Numbered from the stretch's first letter, positions 21,935 through 32,288 are shown. The stretch is 64,000 bases of DNA from Steinernema hermaphroditum (GCA_030435675.1 CM059624.1:14718769-14782768); one strand, 5' to 3'. Program-made: numbers and translations. Notes: generated by a model not told the origin, from the letters alone.

Positions 21935-22894
21935 TTAACCTTGCAAGCCGCCTGAACAAAACGTCAGGAAACCCGGCTCGCGCGAATTAACGGCGGTTAA
22001 ATCGATATTGAACGATCTTTTCTTTGTTCTAGGATGAAGTGCGAACCGATCCTTCCCCAGAGCTTTATCGGTTTGCGCGTTGCTTAGATTCCAACTACCA
22101 CGGCCGTTGATAGTCACTTCATCGCTGCAGTTTTTCCAATGTGCGAAGCACTCTCGCACAAGCTCAAACTGAAGAACTTGCAGCTCCTGCACCTTAAGAA
22201 GCCTGACTTTGCCACTTCGAAGAGTGTCTCTTAGGGCTTGATTTGTTAGCTTAGGCCAAGTTCCCTTCAAGTCGATCTTCTTCAGTCGTTGATAGGCGAC
22301 CTGTCTCTGGAAGAACTCGAGGCAGTCGATCCCCGTAAATTCGAGAGAGATCGATGAGAACCTGATGGTCGTCAACGCACTATTGAAGAGCGTATCCTTC
22401 AAAGCTTGCATAGTCATCTTAGGAAATTTTCGTTTGCGGGGAAAATAGCGAATACCCGGCTCATGAATATAACATTCTTTTGTGTTGACGAACTCAAAGT
22501 GACAGTTTGAGTCGGCCTTCGGTGCCGCAGCGGCTAGAAAATCTGTCAAAATGCCCGGAGCTTGAAAGTCCGTGTTTTGAAAGTAGTCGTATCCGTCAAC
22601 GGTGATATTCCGAATGTGAGTGTACCTCTTCTCGTACCTGCTGTCCATGTCCTGGAGTGAGAGGTTGCCACGTCCGTTCATCCAAGTGAGGCCGTATTGC
22701 ACAACAAGGTTCATGCTTGGTTCATCGACCTGAGGGAATATTTCCAGCTTGAACTGCTTTCGCTTCTTTCCTTGCTTCTTTCGAAGTTTCGGCCAGAAGT
22801 GCGGGTAGTCGAAGTTCTTCACCAAGGTCGTCAGGTCAGTGAAGCTAAGTGTATCGCTCAGATGATCGTAGAACCAGAACGAGACGCACTCCAT
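21935..22894 (-). CDS. F-box-like family protein
   Basis: Single exon, 319 codons. The start MECVSFWFYDHLSDTLSFTDL has the spacing of a degenerate F-box. The middle has leucine-rich-repeat-like segments (FFQRQVAYQRLKKIDLKGTW), resembling the substrate-binding half of nematode F-box/LRR proteins. A splice acceptor (TGTTTCAG) ends exactly at the base before the ATG, which fixes the start and suggests trans-splicing. Divergent from the 372-codon pair and from the family at 31413. Role in ubiquitin ligase targeting is inference. Confidence 0.78.
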   Translation of the reverse strand: MECVSFWFYDHLSDTLSFTDLTTLVKNFDYPHFWPKLRKKQGKKRKQFKLEIFPQVDEPSMNLVVQYGLTWMNGRGNLSLQDMDSRYEKRYTHIRNITVDGYDYFQNTDFQAPGILTDFLAAAAPKADSNCHFEFVNTKECYIHEPGIRYFPRKRKFPKMTMQALKDTLFNSALTTIRFSSISLEFTGIDCLEFFQRQVAYQRLKKIDLKGTWPKLTNQALRDTLRSGKVRLLKVQELQVLQFELVRECFAHWKNCSDEVTINGRGSWNLSNAQTDKALGKDRFALHPRTKKRSFNIDLTAVNSREPGFLTFCSGGLQG

Positions 22895-22982
22895 CTGAAA
22901 CAGAGATATAGTTAGTCACGTGATGTTGGAGAAAACGAAAACTGAAATGGCGAGTTAGTCGCTACGCTCGTCGCTTAAAAGT

Positions 22983-23300
22983 GTGAACTTTCACATTTCA
23001 ATGAAAGCGGATGGTGGCGACAGTTTTCTTGTTGGGACACTGGAACTACGCGTCCTTGATATAGCAAATTCCAACATTGTGACTTGTAACTTCGATCGTT
23101 TCTTCAATGGAGAACTGACTCATTTTGAACTGAGAGGAAACCACTCATTGAGATCTCTCTACCCACAATTCGCATTTATTCTTGTCAATTGGCCCACTGA
23201 TAGCAAAACTGCCGTTTGGGAGCAAACCCAGACGAAGAAGAAGTTAAAGGTCACTGTTTCTGATGACCGAAAAGTAGAGCTGCTTGGTCGAGTTCTATGA
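22983..23300 (+). pseudogene. C-terminal fragment of an F-box-like gene
   Basis: The frame contains NIVTCNFDRFFNGELTHFEL and SLRSLYPQFAFI, matching the C-terminal part of the gene at 31413-32288 (FDMVTCVFDRFFNGDLS, DLRSLYPEFAVI). Only about the last third is left, with an internal deletion and no start. Immediately upstream of it on the other strand is the F-box-like gene starting at 22894. Confidence 0.75.
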
Positions 23301-23370
23301 TTGTGATTCATATCTCCGATAAAGTTTTCCGTTTATTTAATAAAAACAATAAACTATGCACTTGCTAATT

Positions 23371-23733
23371 TCATATTCCCACAACCACATTAATTCTCTT
23401 TCCCTTGCAGCATTTCCTGTACAAAAGAAACAAGACAATCAGCAGAAGTACTGACCCCACAGCGATGAGCACTTTTTCCACCAGTCTGATAGTTTTGAAT
23501 GTAGTATGTTCGTAGATGAGCAACTCCGTGTTGCAACGGGTTGTGAAACAGTAGCAATGCTCGACGCTAGAAACATTATATGAGGTAAAATAAGCATAGG
23601 TCAGGTGGATCATACGTTCCATTATCCAAGTACTCTTCACACCATGGCTCCGCGCTTGACGTTGTGATTTCGGTGCGACGACATATGTGCTCCACCATAT
23701 GGTTTCCATATCGATCAATGCCCGGTCTCCGCA
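23371..23733 (-). CDS. Single-pass membrane protein with Cys-rich ectodomain (5' end unresolved)
   Basis: Two exons are clear: 23733-23616 and 23566-23371, joined in phase over a 49-nt intron (GTATGA to TTTCTAG). Splicing fuses WCEEYLDNGT to VEHCYCFTTRCNTELL, giving the CYC-x4-CN ending typical of three-finger (Ly6/activin-receptor-like, nematode ET) modules. A hydrophobic segment VLIAVGSVLLLIVLFLLY follows, then a short basic tail (RKCCKGKR). The predicted product is a type I surface protein. Upstream, LNVRCLACPTLLF around 23750-23800 could be the start of the module, but I could not place the signal-peptide exon or the start codon. Confidence 0.6.
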   Translation of the reverse strand, partial: CGDRALIDMETIWWSTYVVAPKSQRQARSHGVKSTWIMERMIHLTYAYFTSYNVSSVEHCYCFTTRCNTELLIYEHTTFKTIRLVEKVLIAVGSVLLLIVLFLLYRKCCKGKRINVVVGI

Positions 23734-23829
23734 CTAAAAGTATGTATTGACTTAAACAACAAAGTCGGACATGCCAGACATCGGACATTGAGCTGAAAGT
23801 TGGGGCAGATCCCATCGGCCCTCAATCAC

Positions 23830-25334
23830 ATCACCCTAACAAAAAAGGAGGGTTTCAACATAGTCAACGGTTGATAAGTTTACACTAGACTTCAGGCATC
23901 CTTATGACGCAGAGAGGTCGTTCTTTGCCAACAAAAGGTTCGAGGCAGGTTCAAGCTACGGCACCCCAAATCTTCTCGTAACTTTTTTCCTCTTTCTGGC
24001 AACACAATCCCAATACCCCACTAAACATCAGTATCGACTAACACGCATGAACATCGAGAATGACGTGGTGATGGTGACAGGTTCTGCCACGACATGTCTT
24101 ATCGGCCATGAACACTCATATTGACCATATTATTGATGATGTCCATTGTCGATGTTTATGGATAGACATGTCATTCACTAAATACATTCCGGTTGAAAAA
24201 ACCAGAAAAGCAAATTTATCTCATCGTATTCATGCGTATCAGTCGATAGAAATGTTCATCAAATGTATTTGTCGTCGCCGAGCACGATGCGACTGCAGAC
24301 GAAAGCGCCAGGAAAGGGAATTTGAACGGTCGATCGCGTCGAGACCAAGTGACCGATTAATACTCAGCGCGTCCGTTGTTTGATAACCTGTTTTAATCTT
24401 TTGTTTTTTTTTGTGTTATAAACTAACGCCCGTTATTCTCGTACGTCAAGTCCCGCGTGGCATAGACAATTGGCGAGTGTCCACTTTAATATTAAATAGT
24501 CAAAAAACAGCAAATTTCTCTAACCTATTTCACAGTGATCGCACAGCACCGTCTTCGAAGAACCGTTATTGTAAATGCCATAACAGTCGACCAGAGCTGT
24601 GCAGAATCTACACGCACAAAGCACGAGCAGCAGGTGGATAAATGTACAAGCCATCGCTAATAGTGCCGATAAACGAAGTTACAAAAAGGGCGTTAATACT
24701 CAACCAAGTCAATTAACGACATTACACTTTACAACCGAATCGATAATTACATAAACAGCGAACTACTGTGTGTCTTCTAGCAGATATCCTGGTTGCAAAC
24801 TTTCTGACAATTGTTCACGAAGACTATCTTGCTTACCAGTGCAATCTCCTGAATCGATGTCCCGTACCATCGTTGGTCGGTCTCTGAGCGTGCGGCTGGT
24901 CTGATGGCAAACCCAGTGGCAATTGTGAGTTTTACGGCTTCCAAGGGGAATTGGGATACCCGGAAGCCGTAGTCGAGCCGCTTAAAGGATAAGTTCGACC
25001 GAGGTTCGATGATTCCTACATGTCCTGTAAAGCGCGCCGCCACCAACCGGCTCGACCAAACGAGGAAACGACCGGCAACGCGATATAAGAGCCTTGCAAT
25101 GACAACTGTTGCGTGCTGACCACACGCATCGACTCTATGTTCAAACGACCGTCTGTGTCTCATCGCGATTGGTCATCGTACTTGTTTGCGCGTTGTTTAT
25201 GCTGTCTAGGCTAGCGACCGCTCTCCGTCTTATCTGGCATTTAGCCACCACTATGTTGACTTGATGTTCTGAGCACGTGCTCATCTCCATTACATGCCGT
25301 GCCCATGATTGTTCGTGCCTTGTTGTATATAAAG
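23830..25334. other. Intergenic region
   Basis: No supported gene. Contains a minus-strand member of the ~370-bp repeat family (24880-25070) and, at 25278-25289, the perfect palindrome GAGCACGTGCTC some 46 bases before the SL RNA candidate. Confidence 0.5.
24880..25070 (-). repeat. Interspersed ~370-bp repeat, copy 3 (partial)
   Basis: Read on the minus strand it contains GGTTGGTGGCGGCGCGCTTTAC, matched by the start of copies 1 and 2, and CTACGGCTTCCGGGTATCC, matched by their 3' part. The middle of the element is deleted. Confidence 0.65.
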
Positions 25335-25469
25335 GTTTAATTACCCAAGTCTGAGGTCCCCACTTGGTCGAGCCTTCTTTACGCTCCCTCAAACATTGTT
25401 ACGGCAAGACGTAGCAAGACGTAACAACAACTTTCGGATTTTCGATCTCCACCTCTAGGTCTCAAGATC
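25335..25469 (+). ncRNA. SL1-like spliced-leader RNA gene (candidate)
   Basis: The first 22 bases (25335-25356) equal the canonical nematode SL1 leader at 21 positions, with C instead of T at leader position 18, and are followed at once by a GT splice donor. Structure fits an SL RNA. Stem I pairs leader CCAAGT (25346-25351) with ACTTGG (25363-25368) around the donor. Stem II is TTGTTACG (25396-25403) with CGTAACAA (25420-25427). A U-rich GGATTTTCGA (25437-25446) could be the Sm site, though it deviates from consensus. A nested stem GATCT/AGATC with ACCT/AGGT closes the 3' end. The palindrome GAGCACGTGCTC at -57 to -46 lies where a proximal sequence element would be expected. Cautions: about 135 nt is longer than usual, the stem III sequence partly resembles 53577-53625, and it is a lone copy. 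A pseudogene or retroposed leader is possible. Confidence 0.65.
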
Positions 25470-26400
25470 CATTTATGTGTCTAAATAAGTGGCAGTACGC
25501 AGAGCAATGACACGTTCCACAACAGGCATGCTTTCGGCTTGAATGGGCGGCGCGGGTGGTCGGGCGATAGTGACGGTCTTCTTGGCGAGTTGTGATTCGG
25601 CTTACGTTCCACGCCAGCCACGACGGCTTGAAACGGGTGGTGCCGTTGTGCCAACAACGACGGCCGAGAACGACTGCTTACTCAACTCATCCTAGTGAAC
25701 GAGAGTGCGATCGCTGTGGACACAAATGAAAAGTCGATCTCTCAGCATGTCACATCAAATCAACGCAATCAAATCGAAAAACGCTTACAGGTCTCGACAG
25801 CCTTTTCACGGTTGAAATTATAAAAAAGAGACGATACCTGAAACTTAATTCGTTTCCTCTTGTTTATGTTTGTGTTTTACTCTTCATAAGAAGCTCAACG
25901 CAATCTACTAACCACTTTGGAGTGATGTTTTCGAGCAACTCAAACAGCCAAACACCCTTTCCAAAAGTAAAAGAGGCGACTGTGAGAGTGCTACGCTGGG
26001 ACAATAAAATTGATGCTATGCAGATCACCTCCGTCAGTCCCTTATGTTACATTTATTGGAGTTCGACACGTCACGCACGTGCGGGAAGAATGCGCAGCTG
26101 TCTTCTCTGTCCGCAACGTGCCATCGCGACAATTAGCACAAGGATGCGTTGGCGGCACCTGTCGACTGTCTCTAGATGGCCGCGCGCACGTATGGTCAGA
26201 GCGCAGACGGCAGATGTATCCGACGGGTCGGACACGTAAAACGTTCGCGATCGCTTGCACTACCTCTGCCCCCGAAGAGAGAGTCATTGCCTTTTTGTTG
26301 TTATAGTAACAGAGTCGGCAAGGGTTTTGCCTTATACTGAACAACTTATATTTCACTATTTTAATGTCTATAAATGCGCGGTTACGTTAGTATAATTCAG
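25470..26400. other. Intergenic region
   Basis: No supported gene. Part of 25610-25700 resembles 13280-13385 (repeat). The last bases (ATAATTCAG) are a splice acceptor directly abutting the next ATG. Confidence 0.45.
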
Positions 26401-26855
26401 ATGAAACAAACACTTATTGACCAATTTTTCAAGAGGGAAGTTAGGAAGGAAGTGGGAGAAACTCCTAAGGTATTTGGTGATCCCAACGTTGGAATGTTCG
26501 CTGTGAATCCCATCGCTTCCTCAGAAGGGACAGAAGAGAAAGGTACAATATTTTTGGTAGCAAACTAGTGGCTTCAGACTAATGCTTTAGGGGGCCGCCA
26601 AGAAGAGCACCACTATGAAAAGAACATCAAAGGGGACCGCCAAGAACAGAGTATATTTTCAGGTATTGTGTAAGAGGAAACTGTTGAAACCCAAATACAA
26701 TCTTTATAGGAGCCTGCGCCGAAGCTACAATGCGTCGTAGTGTTAAAGACTATTGCTCAAAATGCGCTGGAAAACAAGGTGCGATTTTTTACAGAAATAA
26801 TCCCTCCTTTGAACAGAAACATGATAATTCGATGCCTTACTTTTCCTTATTTTGA
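26401..26855 (+). CDS. Small protein with N-terminal PCNA-binding-like motif
   Basis: Three exons (26401-26542, 26591-26662, 26710-26855) with 48- and 47-nt introns bounded by GT and TTTAG/TATAG; phases match, giving 119 aa. The ATG follows a splice acceptor directly. The product starts MKQTLIDQFFKR: QTLIDQFF fits the PIP-box consensus Q-x-x-[ILM]-x-x-F-F and is followed by basic residues, as in PCNA-binding repair and replication proteins that carry the box at the very N-terminus. The middle is charged and Gln-rich; the end has a CxxC (DYCSKCAGKQ). I recognise no enzyme domain. Alternative frames in exons 2 and 3 are also open (a Lys-rich one in exon 2, and one running to 26952), so the model beyond exon 1 is uncertain. 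Confidence 0.42.
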
Positions 26856-26988
26856 AAACCTGGTGGCCGCCAACACGCACCACGAGTTTGAGCCTATATA
26901 TGTGCAGCTTTTGTTTAGCCAGTGGCACCAAAAGTCAGCGTCGAGATGGTAAACGACCGTATCGTGGATAAAGCGCCCGATTGTGAAG
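26856..26988 (+). repeat. Direct repeat, first copy
   Basis: About 130 bases starting AAAACCTGGTGGCCGCC and including GTGCAGCTTTTGTTTAGCCA, repeated at 27301-27434 with about 15-20% differences. It starts right after the stop codon of the preceding small gene, so it may be part of that gene's history. Confidence 0.75.
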
Positions 26989-27300
26989 GACAAGAATTTT
27001 AACCGACCTTGTTTTGAGCCATACGATATTCCGTCGAGCAAGATCATTGAAAATGACTTCGTTCCCTCGGAACTGTTTATCTGTTCGTTTCCGTTTATCT
27101 CCCCAAATGAACGATATTACGACATCCATGCGGTCTTGCGATCATGCACAGGCACTGTAGTCGCCGTTACTCTTCTAGCTACTGCGTAGGATACGGTATT
27201 GGGGACAAACGCGGTAATGTCTTCAGTTTACGCCACCATTAAATGTTGGGATGGTATACTTTTGAAAGATCCCAAAATTTCCAATCCCAAAATACCACAT

Positions 27301-27434
27301 AAAACCTGTTGGCCGCCCATATGCGCTAAGAGCTTGAGCCTACTCATGTGCAGCTTTTGTTTAGCCAGTGGAACCGCAAGTTAGCGGCAAGATGGTAAAC
27401 GACCGCACCATGGATGAAACGCCCGATCTGAAGC
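27301..27434 (+). repeat. Direct repeat, second copy
   Basis: Second copy of the unit at 26856-26988, 445 bases downstream, including TTTAGCCAGTGG and GATGGTAAACGACCG. The 300 bases between the copies show no supported gene. Confidence 0.75.
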
Positions 27435-27629
27435 GCTGAAGACCAATGTGATGGAAGAGCAAGAATGAACATGTTCCCTTGGAACTGTAAATCCAATGCG
27501 TGGTTGCATTTTATTCTGTTTTCTCGAAAGTGGCATATATTACATTCACCATACAACATGAACTCAAAATATGTTTTAAAAATAGCATTTGGTCGATGGT
27601 TGAGATAGATTATGCAGTGAGATTAGATA

Positions 27630-28862
27630 TCAAGCAAAGCTCATGGGACTTATACTTCTCAAAGCGAAGATATTTTGGATCGGGGTCAGCTTTGGAGACG
27701 ACGCTCTGCGTACCATTAGACGCGCGATTTCTGTGTCCTCTGGCGTCATCGATCGGAGAGGGCAAGAGGGTTTGGCCGCTCTGAGACGATCGGTGAGTGC
27801 AGCTATGAGAAGGGTCCACGAGCGGCAGGCGTCAGGAAATCCTCGGACACAGTCCTAAGGAAATAAAAGTTGAGAAAAAGTATACGGTGGTGCAAATTAT
27901 GTACTTGAACGACAAGAGCGTCGATGAGAATCTCTCCAAGTTTGTCCCAAGTGGAGGCACGAAATCCGAATCGGCGCAATTCAGCGTGGAACTGACCTAA
28001 GCAGAGATTTGAGGGTCTTTCTTTGGATATGGAGATACCGATCTTGTCGATGTGCTCAAAAGTGTCTTGAGGGTGTTGATCGAGACTGTGGATAACTCTG
28101 CTGATAAGAGAGACAAAGAAGTGGGTATGATCTCTTAAGGTAGCGATAGATGAGGCAGATTGGCGTTTACATCCTCTGTCAACCATCGAATCGACGAAGG
28201 CAGAACGGTAGAAGACGTCCCGAAGAGATTTTTCTTTCTGAAATAAGGTGTCTTGGTCCAGCATAGATGAGATGTATGGCCATTGGTAACGATCCCTCTG
28301 ATAGCCACGGAGACTGAGACGATGTTTGAGAGGCTGCTATTCCTATCTCTATCCCATTCCCTTCGCCCTATCCCCATACCTAGGCCTTATCCTCATTCCT
28401 TGTTCTTATTCCCATCCCTATGCAATATCCTTTGGCCCTATTCCGTCCCCTGGCCCTATCTCTATGCCCATCCCTTGACCCTATTCCGTCCCCTGGTCCT
28501 GTCCCTATCCCCTATCCATTGGCCATTGTTCTCCCATAGTCTCCCGCCATCCTACCGTATCCAGCTTCTCGAAGACTCGATCCATTATAGCCACGATTCC
28601 TTTGCAGTTAGAACGAGGCGGTTCACAGAGACGACCCCATGTGTGCTTCAGGGCGCGAATCTGATCTTGCTTCAGGTTCCAAGCCGTCGCCTAAAACTCG
28701 ACCTCTATTCTCTATTTCTTTGCGTGTAGCCCTTACCAAAGTCAGTCGAATAGAAGGAACAGATCCGGACCTCTTTCTTGGACCGAGAGGACTTGGGACG
28801 TTGAGGAGATTTCCGGTAGACTGATTGGACGTCGGAGTGGCTATGCTATGTCGCGGTGATTT
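27630..28862 (-). CDS. Globin (globin B), start codon unresolved
   Basis: Five exons visible: 28862-28737, 28690-28556, 28237-28039, 27996-27905 and 27854-27630; all junction phases agree, 258 aa without the start. The globin fold begins at QIRALKHTWGRL (helix A with Trp). FYRSAFVDS carries the CD1 Phe, TLRDHTHFFVSL the distal His and FHAELRRFGF the proximal His. The N-terminal ~50 residues are Ser/Pro/Arg-rich. The 318-nt intron between exons 28556 and 28237 holds CCTATCCC-type simple repeat; the others are 42-50 nt. Exon 28862 starts after an acceptor (CTTTTAG) and has no ATG, so one more upstream exon is needed. It shares intron positions near helices A-B with globin A, marking the two as paralogs. 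Confidence 0.85.
28370..28540. repeat. Degenerate CCTATCCC-type simple repeat
   Basis: Irregular runs of CCCTATCCCC, CCTTATCC and TGGCCCTATTCCGTCCCC. It lies entirely within a globin B intron and makes that intron much longer than its neighbours. Not a telomeric (TTAGGC) repeat. Confidence 0.8.
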
Positions 28863-31369
28863 CTAAAAGTTCACTTCAGTTTCCCTGCTTTTTTCCTGTT
28901 TTCCGCGCCAAGGAACTTCCTTGTGTTCGCGTCAAAAAACTCGTAAATTAGGCCTGATTCGTCCCGAAGGGCCCATTAAAGCAGGCGCATGGCGTAAAGG
29001 GCAAACATCCCCATGGGAGCCTATGATTAAAGGACAATGGACACATTTCACGTTATCGAAAATGAAATCTATAAGCGTGGGCATTGGAATTCGTTCGCAT
29101 TAACGCGTAAACTCTTTTGTCCCCTGGGGAGTCATGCGCGAAAACGACGTGTTTATGCGATTTGGGTGAATTTTTGGGCGCTTAATGTGGTGGCTTTCTT
29201 GGAAATATCACAAATAAGTGAAAATTATGGTAATAGTGTTTTGGCACGACCAAGCAATAACATTGGCAGCGAAAAAAAAGTAAAACAAAAATAAAAGTGT
29301 CATGAGGGCGATCACTGATTTATGAGTTAATGTTGCTCCTATGAAAAACAAAAAAAAACAAAAGAGCAACAAGAAGATGAAACTAAAAATAAAGCGTCAA
29401 GATAGCCAACTGTCTGACAAAGGAACGTTCTGAAGATTCCACTTCAGATCGATTTGAATCTTTGTGGACAGGCAGAGCTGTACCTTAACCCAAGAATCTG
29501 GTGTTCTGATTTGCATATCAGGCCACATAAAGTCCCTTTTGAAGTTACATGCAAACATGTACATGTATATGCAATACTTTGTTTAGGAGTCTGTGTGGTC
29601 GAACTGGGGAGATTCTTAACAGCCATTTTTGGTGCATGGGTTCGACTCCCTTTCCAGTCACTTTGTACGTCTTGTCTGTACGTCTTCAGGTAACTTTCGA
29701 AAGGCGAAAGAAGAATTGTATTAAAAATTGGTTTTTTTGCGGCTGATGTCAATTTCTGTGCCAAATTTCAGCTCGGTTTGGGTCATAGATTAGTGAAGGC
29801 TCCCTTCTAAGATGAAATAAATTGATCAACAATTTTCGAATTTCCGATGTAACGTTTAATTACTTGCATGGAAAATCCGAAAGTTTTATAAACAAAATTT
29901 GTTCTCCAACATAACCGTATTATTTCATTTTATAGAAACTATTTTTTCTCTGCAGACCGGGAGAAAGCAAATCCGATCATTCGGTTGGGGCGAAAAAAAA
30001 ACAGAAAAATTGAGGGATAACGCCGAAAGAACCGACCCCGACCGATTACAAATCAGGCACGTTCGCAAGGAGCCACAACGACAGTTCGAAAGCGACCGGT
30101 TCACTACCACTATACCTTCGAAACCGAATAAAAGGATACTATGAACGCCAATCTTGCCGCCCGCAGGGCTATTGGTGCCTACATCTGAATGGGCGTTATG
30201 CTATTCGCATAGTTACCACCGGAAGGCTCTTGGTCTCTTGCTGCTCGCTACTTGGCTTACGGTACGGTAGAAGGGGAAGGCGCCATGATAGTGCGCCAGC
30301 TCATTTAAATGTAACTCCAGATAATATTTATTCATCCCCGTTTTCAGTTAAACCCGGTAAGCTCAAAAATATCAACAACATCCAAAATGATCTACAGTTC
30401 AAAAAAGGGAGCCCTTGTGAATAACAAGGTGTGTTTAAAAGAGCATTTCTTCCTTCGCTTCTAAACAACTTAGTGCCAGTATTTAGTAATTCTTTCTGTA
30501 CATAGTATTTCTTTCTGTTCACTTCGAAATCACCTACATACACCATTCTATTAACTATTCTAACCTACCGATCGACTGATCTTCTTCTGGTCCTTGCCAC
30601 TTTTAGTATTCCTTTTCGCCTGGCTTCGAATGCCAGCAGCACGGGCAGCTCCAATCATAACTAAAAATAAGCATTTTCGCATTTATTTATATAAACTTGG
30701 GAGCCTACGCATTTCGACGTCGACCGGCGGAAATGCTCCCGGCACGAATAAACAAACAAGAACGGCACGCACCGGGATAATTGGACAATCTTTTTTGAGG
30801 AAAACACGCGAAACATAGGAGCAAGACACGCGATTGGATTAGTCAAGGAGGACTGCTTGAAACGGGGAATTAAGGACCAGCCATGAAAGGAATTCCATTA
30901 CGAGCTGGCGAGTAATCAAATTCGTGTTGTGTGCTTTGGAGGAGAAAAAGAAGCGTCGTGGAGGGGGAGGAGAACGTGAAAAGGCTGGGGAGGGAGGGGC
31001 GGATAATGAGTGTTGCGAAATCATACATCACTCGTTGTGCGATTGGTTTACAAAGAACGGGACAAGAATAGCACAAGGACAAAGAGATAACCTGACAATG
31101 AAAGAAGGACAACGTGTCGTAAAAGTGAGGGTGGCGTGTAAAAATTCTAAAAATAGACTTCCATGGACAAAAGTCTTGACCAAGAAGCTTACGTGCTGGC
31201 CGGCACCGTTAACGAAGATGCTAAACAAGTCACTAATCCAAACAAGAATCGACATACATCCGATGGACACTAAAGCTAAAACATGCAGTCCAAAAACTTG
31301 GTTTGTCCAAAGCATGCGATGATGGTGTTAACATCAGTTTTGCGATGCATGTTTGCATTGAAAATTCGT
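28863..31369. other. Intergenic region
   Basis: No supported gene. The unresolved first exon of globin B should lie at its left end. Around 30140-30180 a short block (CTTGCCGCCCGCAGGG) recurs at 35440-35460. AT-rich runs and A-tracts at 29260-29380. Confidence 0.45.
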
Positions 31370-31377
31370 TATATAAA
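31370..31377 (+). promoter_or_regulatory. TATA box of F-box-like gene
   Basis: TATATAAA, 43 bases before the ATG at 31413. The sequence after it (GGCGAAAAACAGACGTTGTTT) is matched at the same spacing upstream of the intact minus-strand paralog starting at 43296 (GGCAAAATAAGATGTTGTTT), although the flanks are unalignable. Conservation of this block suggests a functional core promoter, with transcription starting just upstream of the ATG and hence a very short 5' UTR. Confidence 0.7.
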
Positions 31378-31412
31378 GGCGAAAAACAGACGTTGTTTGC
31401 GTATTATTGATA

Positions 31413-32288
31413 ATGGACGCCCTACCTCTGGACTTTTACGATGAAGTCATCCATCGACTCTCCAAATTTGACATTGATCATCTTAAGCTCTTCTCAGGAT
31501 ACTGGTCTTCTACAGCCGACACTCATTTCGACAAGCGTCGTGAACTGAATGTCAGGTTACTACCGAATGAGGAAGACAGTAAAGTCTACGTCAAACTTTA
31601 CTCTTGGCAAACAGAAGTTCCTTTTGAAATAGACTTCAAGTACGACCGAATCAAGTACATTATCTTTCGTCAGTATTGGTACGATGAAACAAAAGAAGAA
31701 TCACCGGAACAGTTGCGAACGAAAATATTGCCAATGATTCGGTTACTTGCTAGTGACTGCACATTTGATGCGTTTGGGTATATCCCTGACTCACACAATC
31801 TGTGCGACATCGTCTTTGAAGGGTTAAAGGAATGCAGTGACCTGTCGGAGATCATAGTCGACAATTGTGGTGAAAAGTGCCAAGAGTTCATAAGACGCCA
31901 GATCGAATTTGGTAATTTGAAAATACTTCGCTTATCGCATAACACTGCATGGCCAGCCGAGTTCCAAGGCTTAATCAATGACTTCGTGAAATCATCAAAA
32001 TTTAAGACCCTTAATATAGGACATTCCAATCTGAAAGTGGATTTCGACATGGTGACTTGTGTGTTTGATCGCTTCTTCAATGGAGATCTCTCATCGGAAA
32101 GAAGTCATTTATATCTTTACGGAACTCCCTCATTTCCCTCCGATGATTTGAGATCTCTCTATCCCGAATTTGCGGTGATTCCTGACGGCTGGTCTTCAAG
32201 AGTAGATGCATCATGGGAGCGACCTCGGACAAAGAAGAAGTTAAGGGTTTATCGCGGTGTGGTTATTAATGTTGCGTCTTCAGAGTAG
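31413..32288 (+). CDS. F-box-like family protein (intact array member)
   Basis: Single exon of 291 codons from MDALPLDFYDEVIHRLSKFD, an F-box-like N-terminus. The rest is the conserved body of a local family: YWSSTADTHFDKRREL, VPFEIDFKYDRIK, NCGEKCQEFIRRQIEF, then FDRFFNGDLS and DLRSLYPEFAVIPDGW near the C-terminus. An open TTG-ATA precedes the ATG, but the ATG fits the promoter spacing. Family members occur at 42400-43296 (intact) and, broken, at 22983, 33518, 34444, 53702 and 63519. It is followed at 32484 by a mariner element. Presumed SCF substrate adaptor by family analogy; target unknown. AATAAA lies at 32371. Confidence 0.8.
   Translation: MDALPLDFYDEVIHRLSKFDIDHLKLFSGYWSSTADTHFDKRRELNVRLLPNEEDSKVYVKLYSWQTEVPFEIDFKYDRIKYIIFRQYWYDETKEESPEQLRTKILPMIRLLASDCTFDAFGYIPDSHNLCDIVFEGLKECSDLSEIIVDNCGEKCQEFIRRQIEFGNLKILRLSHNTAWPAEFQGLINDFVKSSKFKTLNIGHSNLKVDFDMVTCVFDRFFNGDLSSERSHLYLYGTPSFPSDDLRSLYPEFAVIPDGWSSRVDASWERPRTKKKLRVYRGVVINVASSE

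Noticed and set aside
24108..24383. 91-codon basic frame (CICRRRARCDCRRKRQ)
   Set aside because: No supporting splice sites or similarity; probably chance.
28370..28540. Telomere- or CRISPR-like array
   Set aside because: Irregular CCTATCCC units without fixed spacers; not TTAGGC and not a bacterial context.
28283..28729. 148-codon plus-strand frame over the CCTATCCC repeat
   Set aside because: Low-complexity antisense of globin B; the repeat is intronic on the minus strand.
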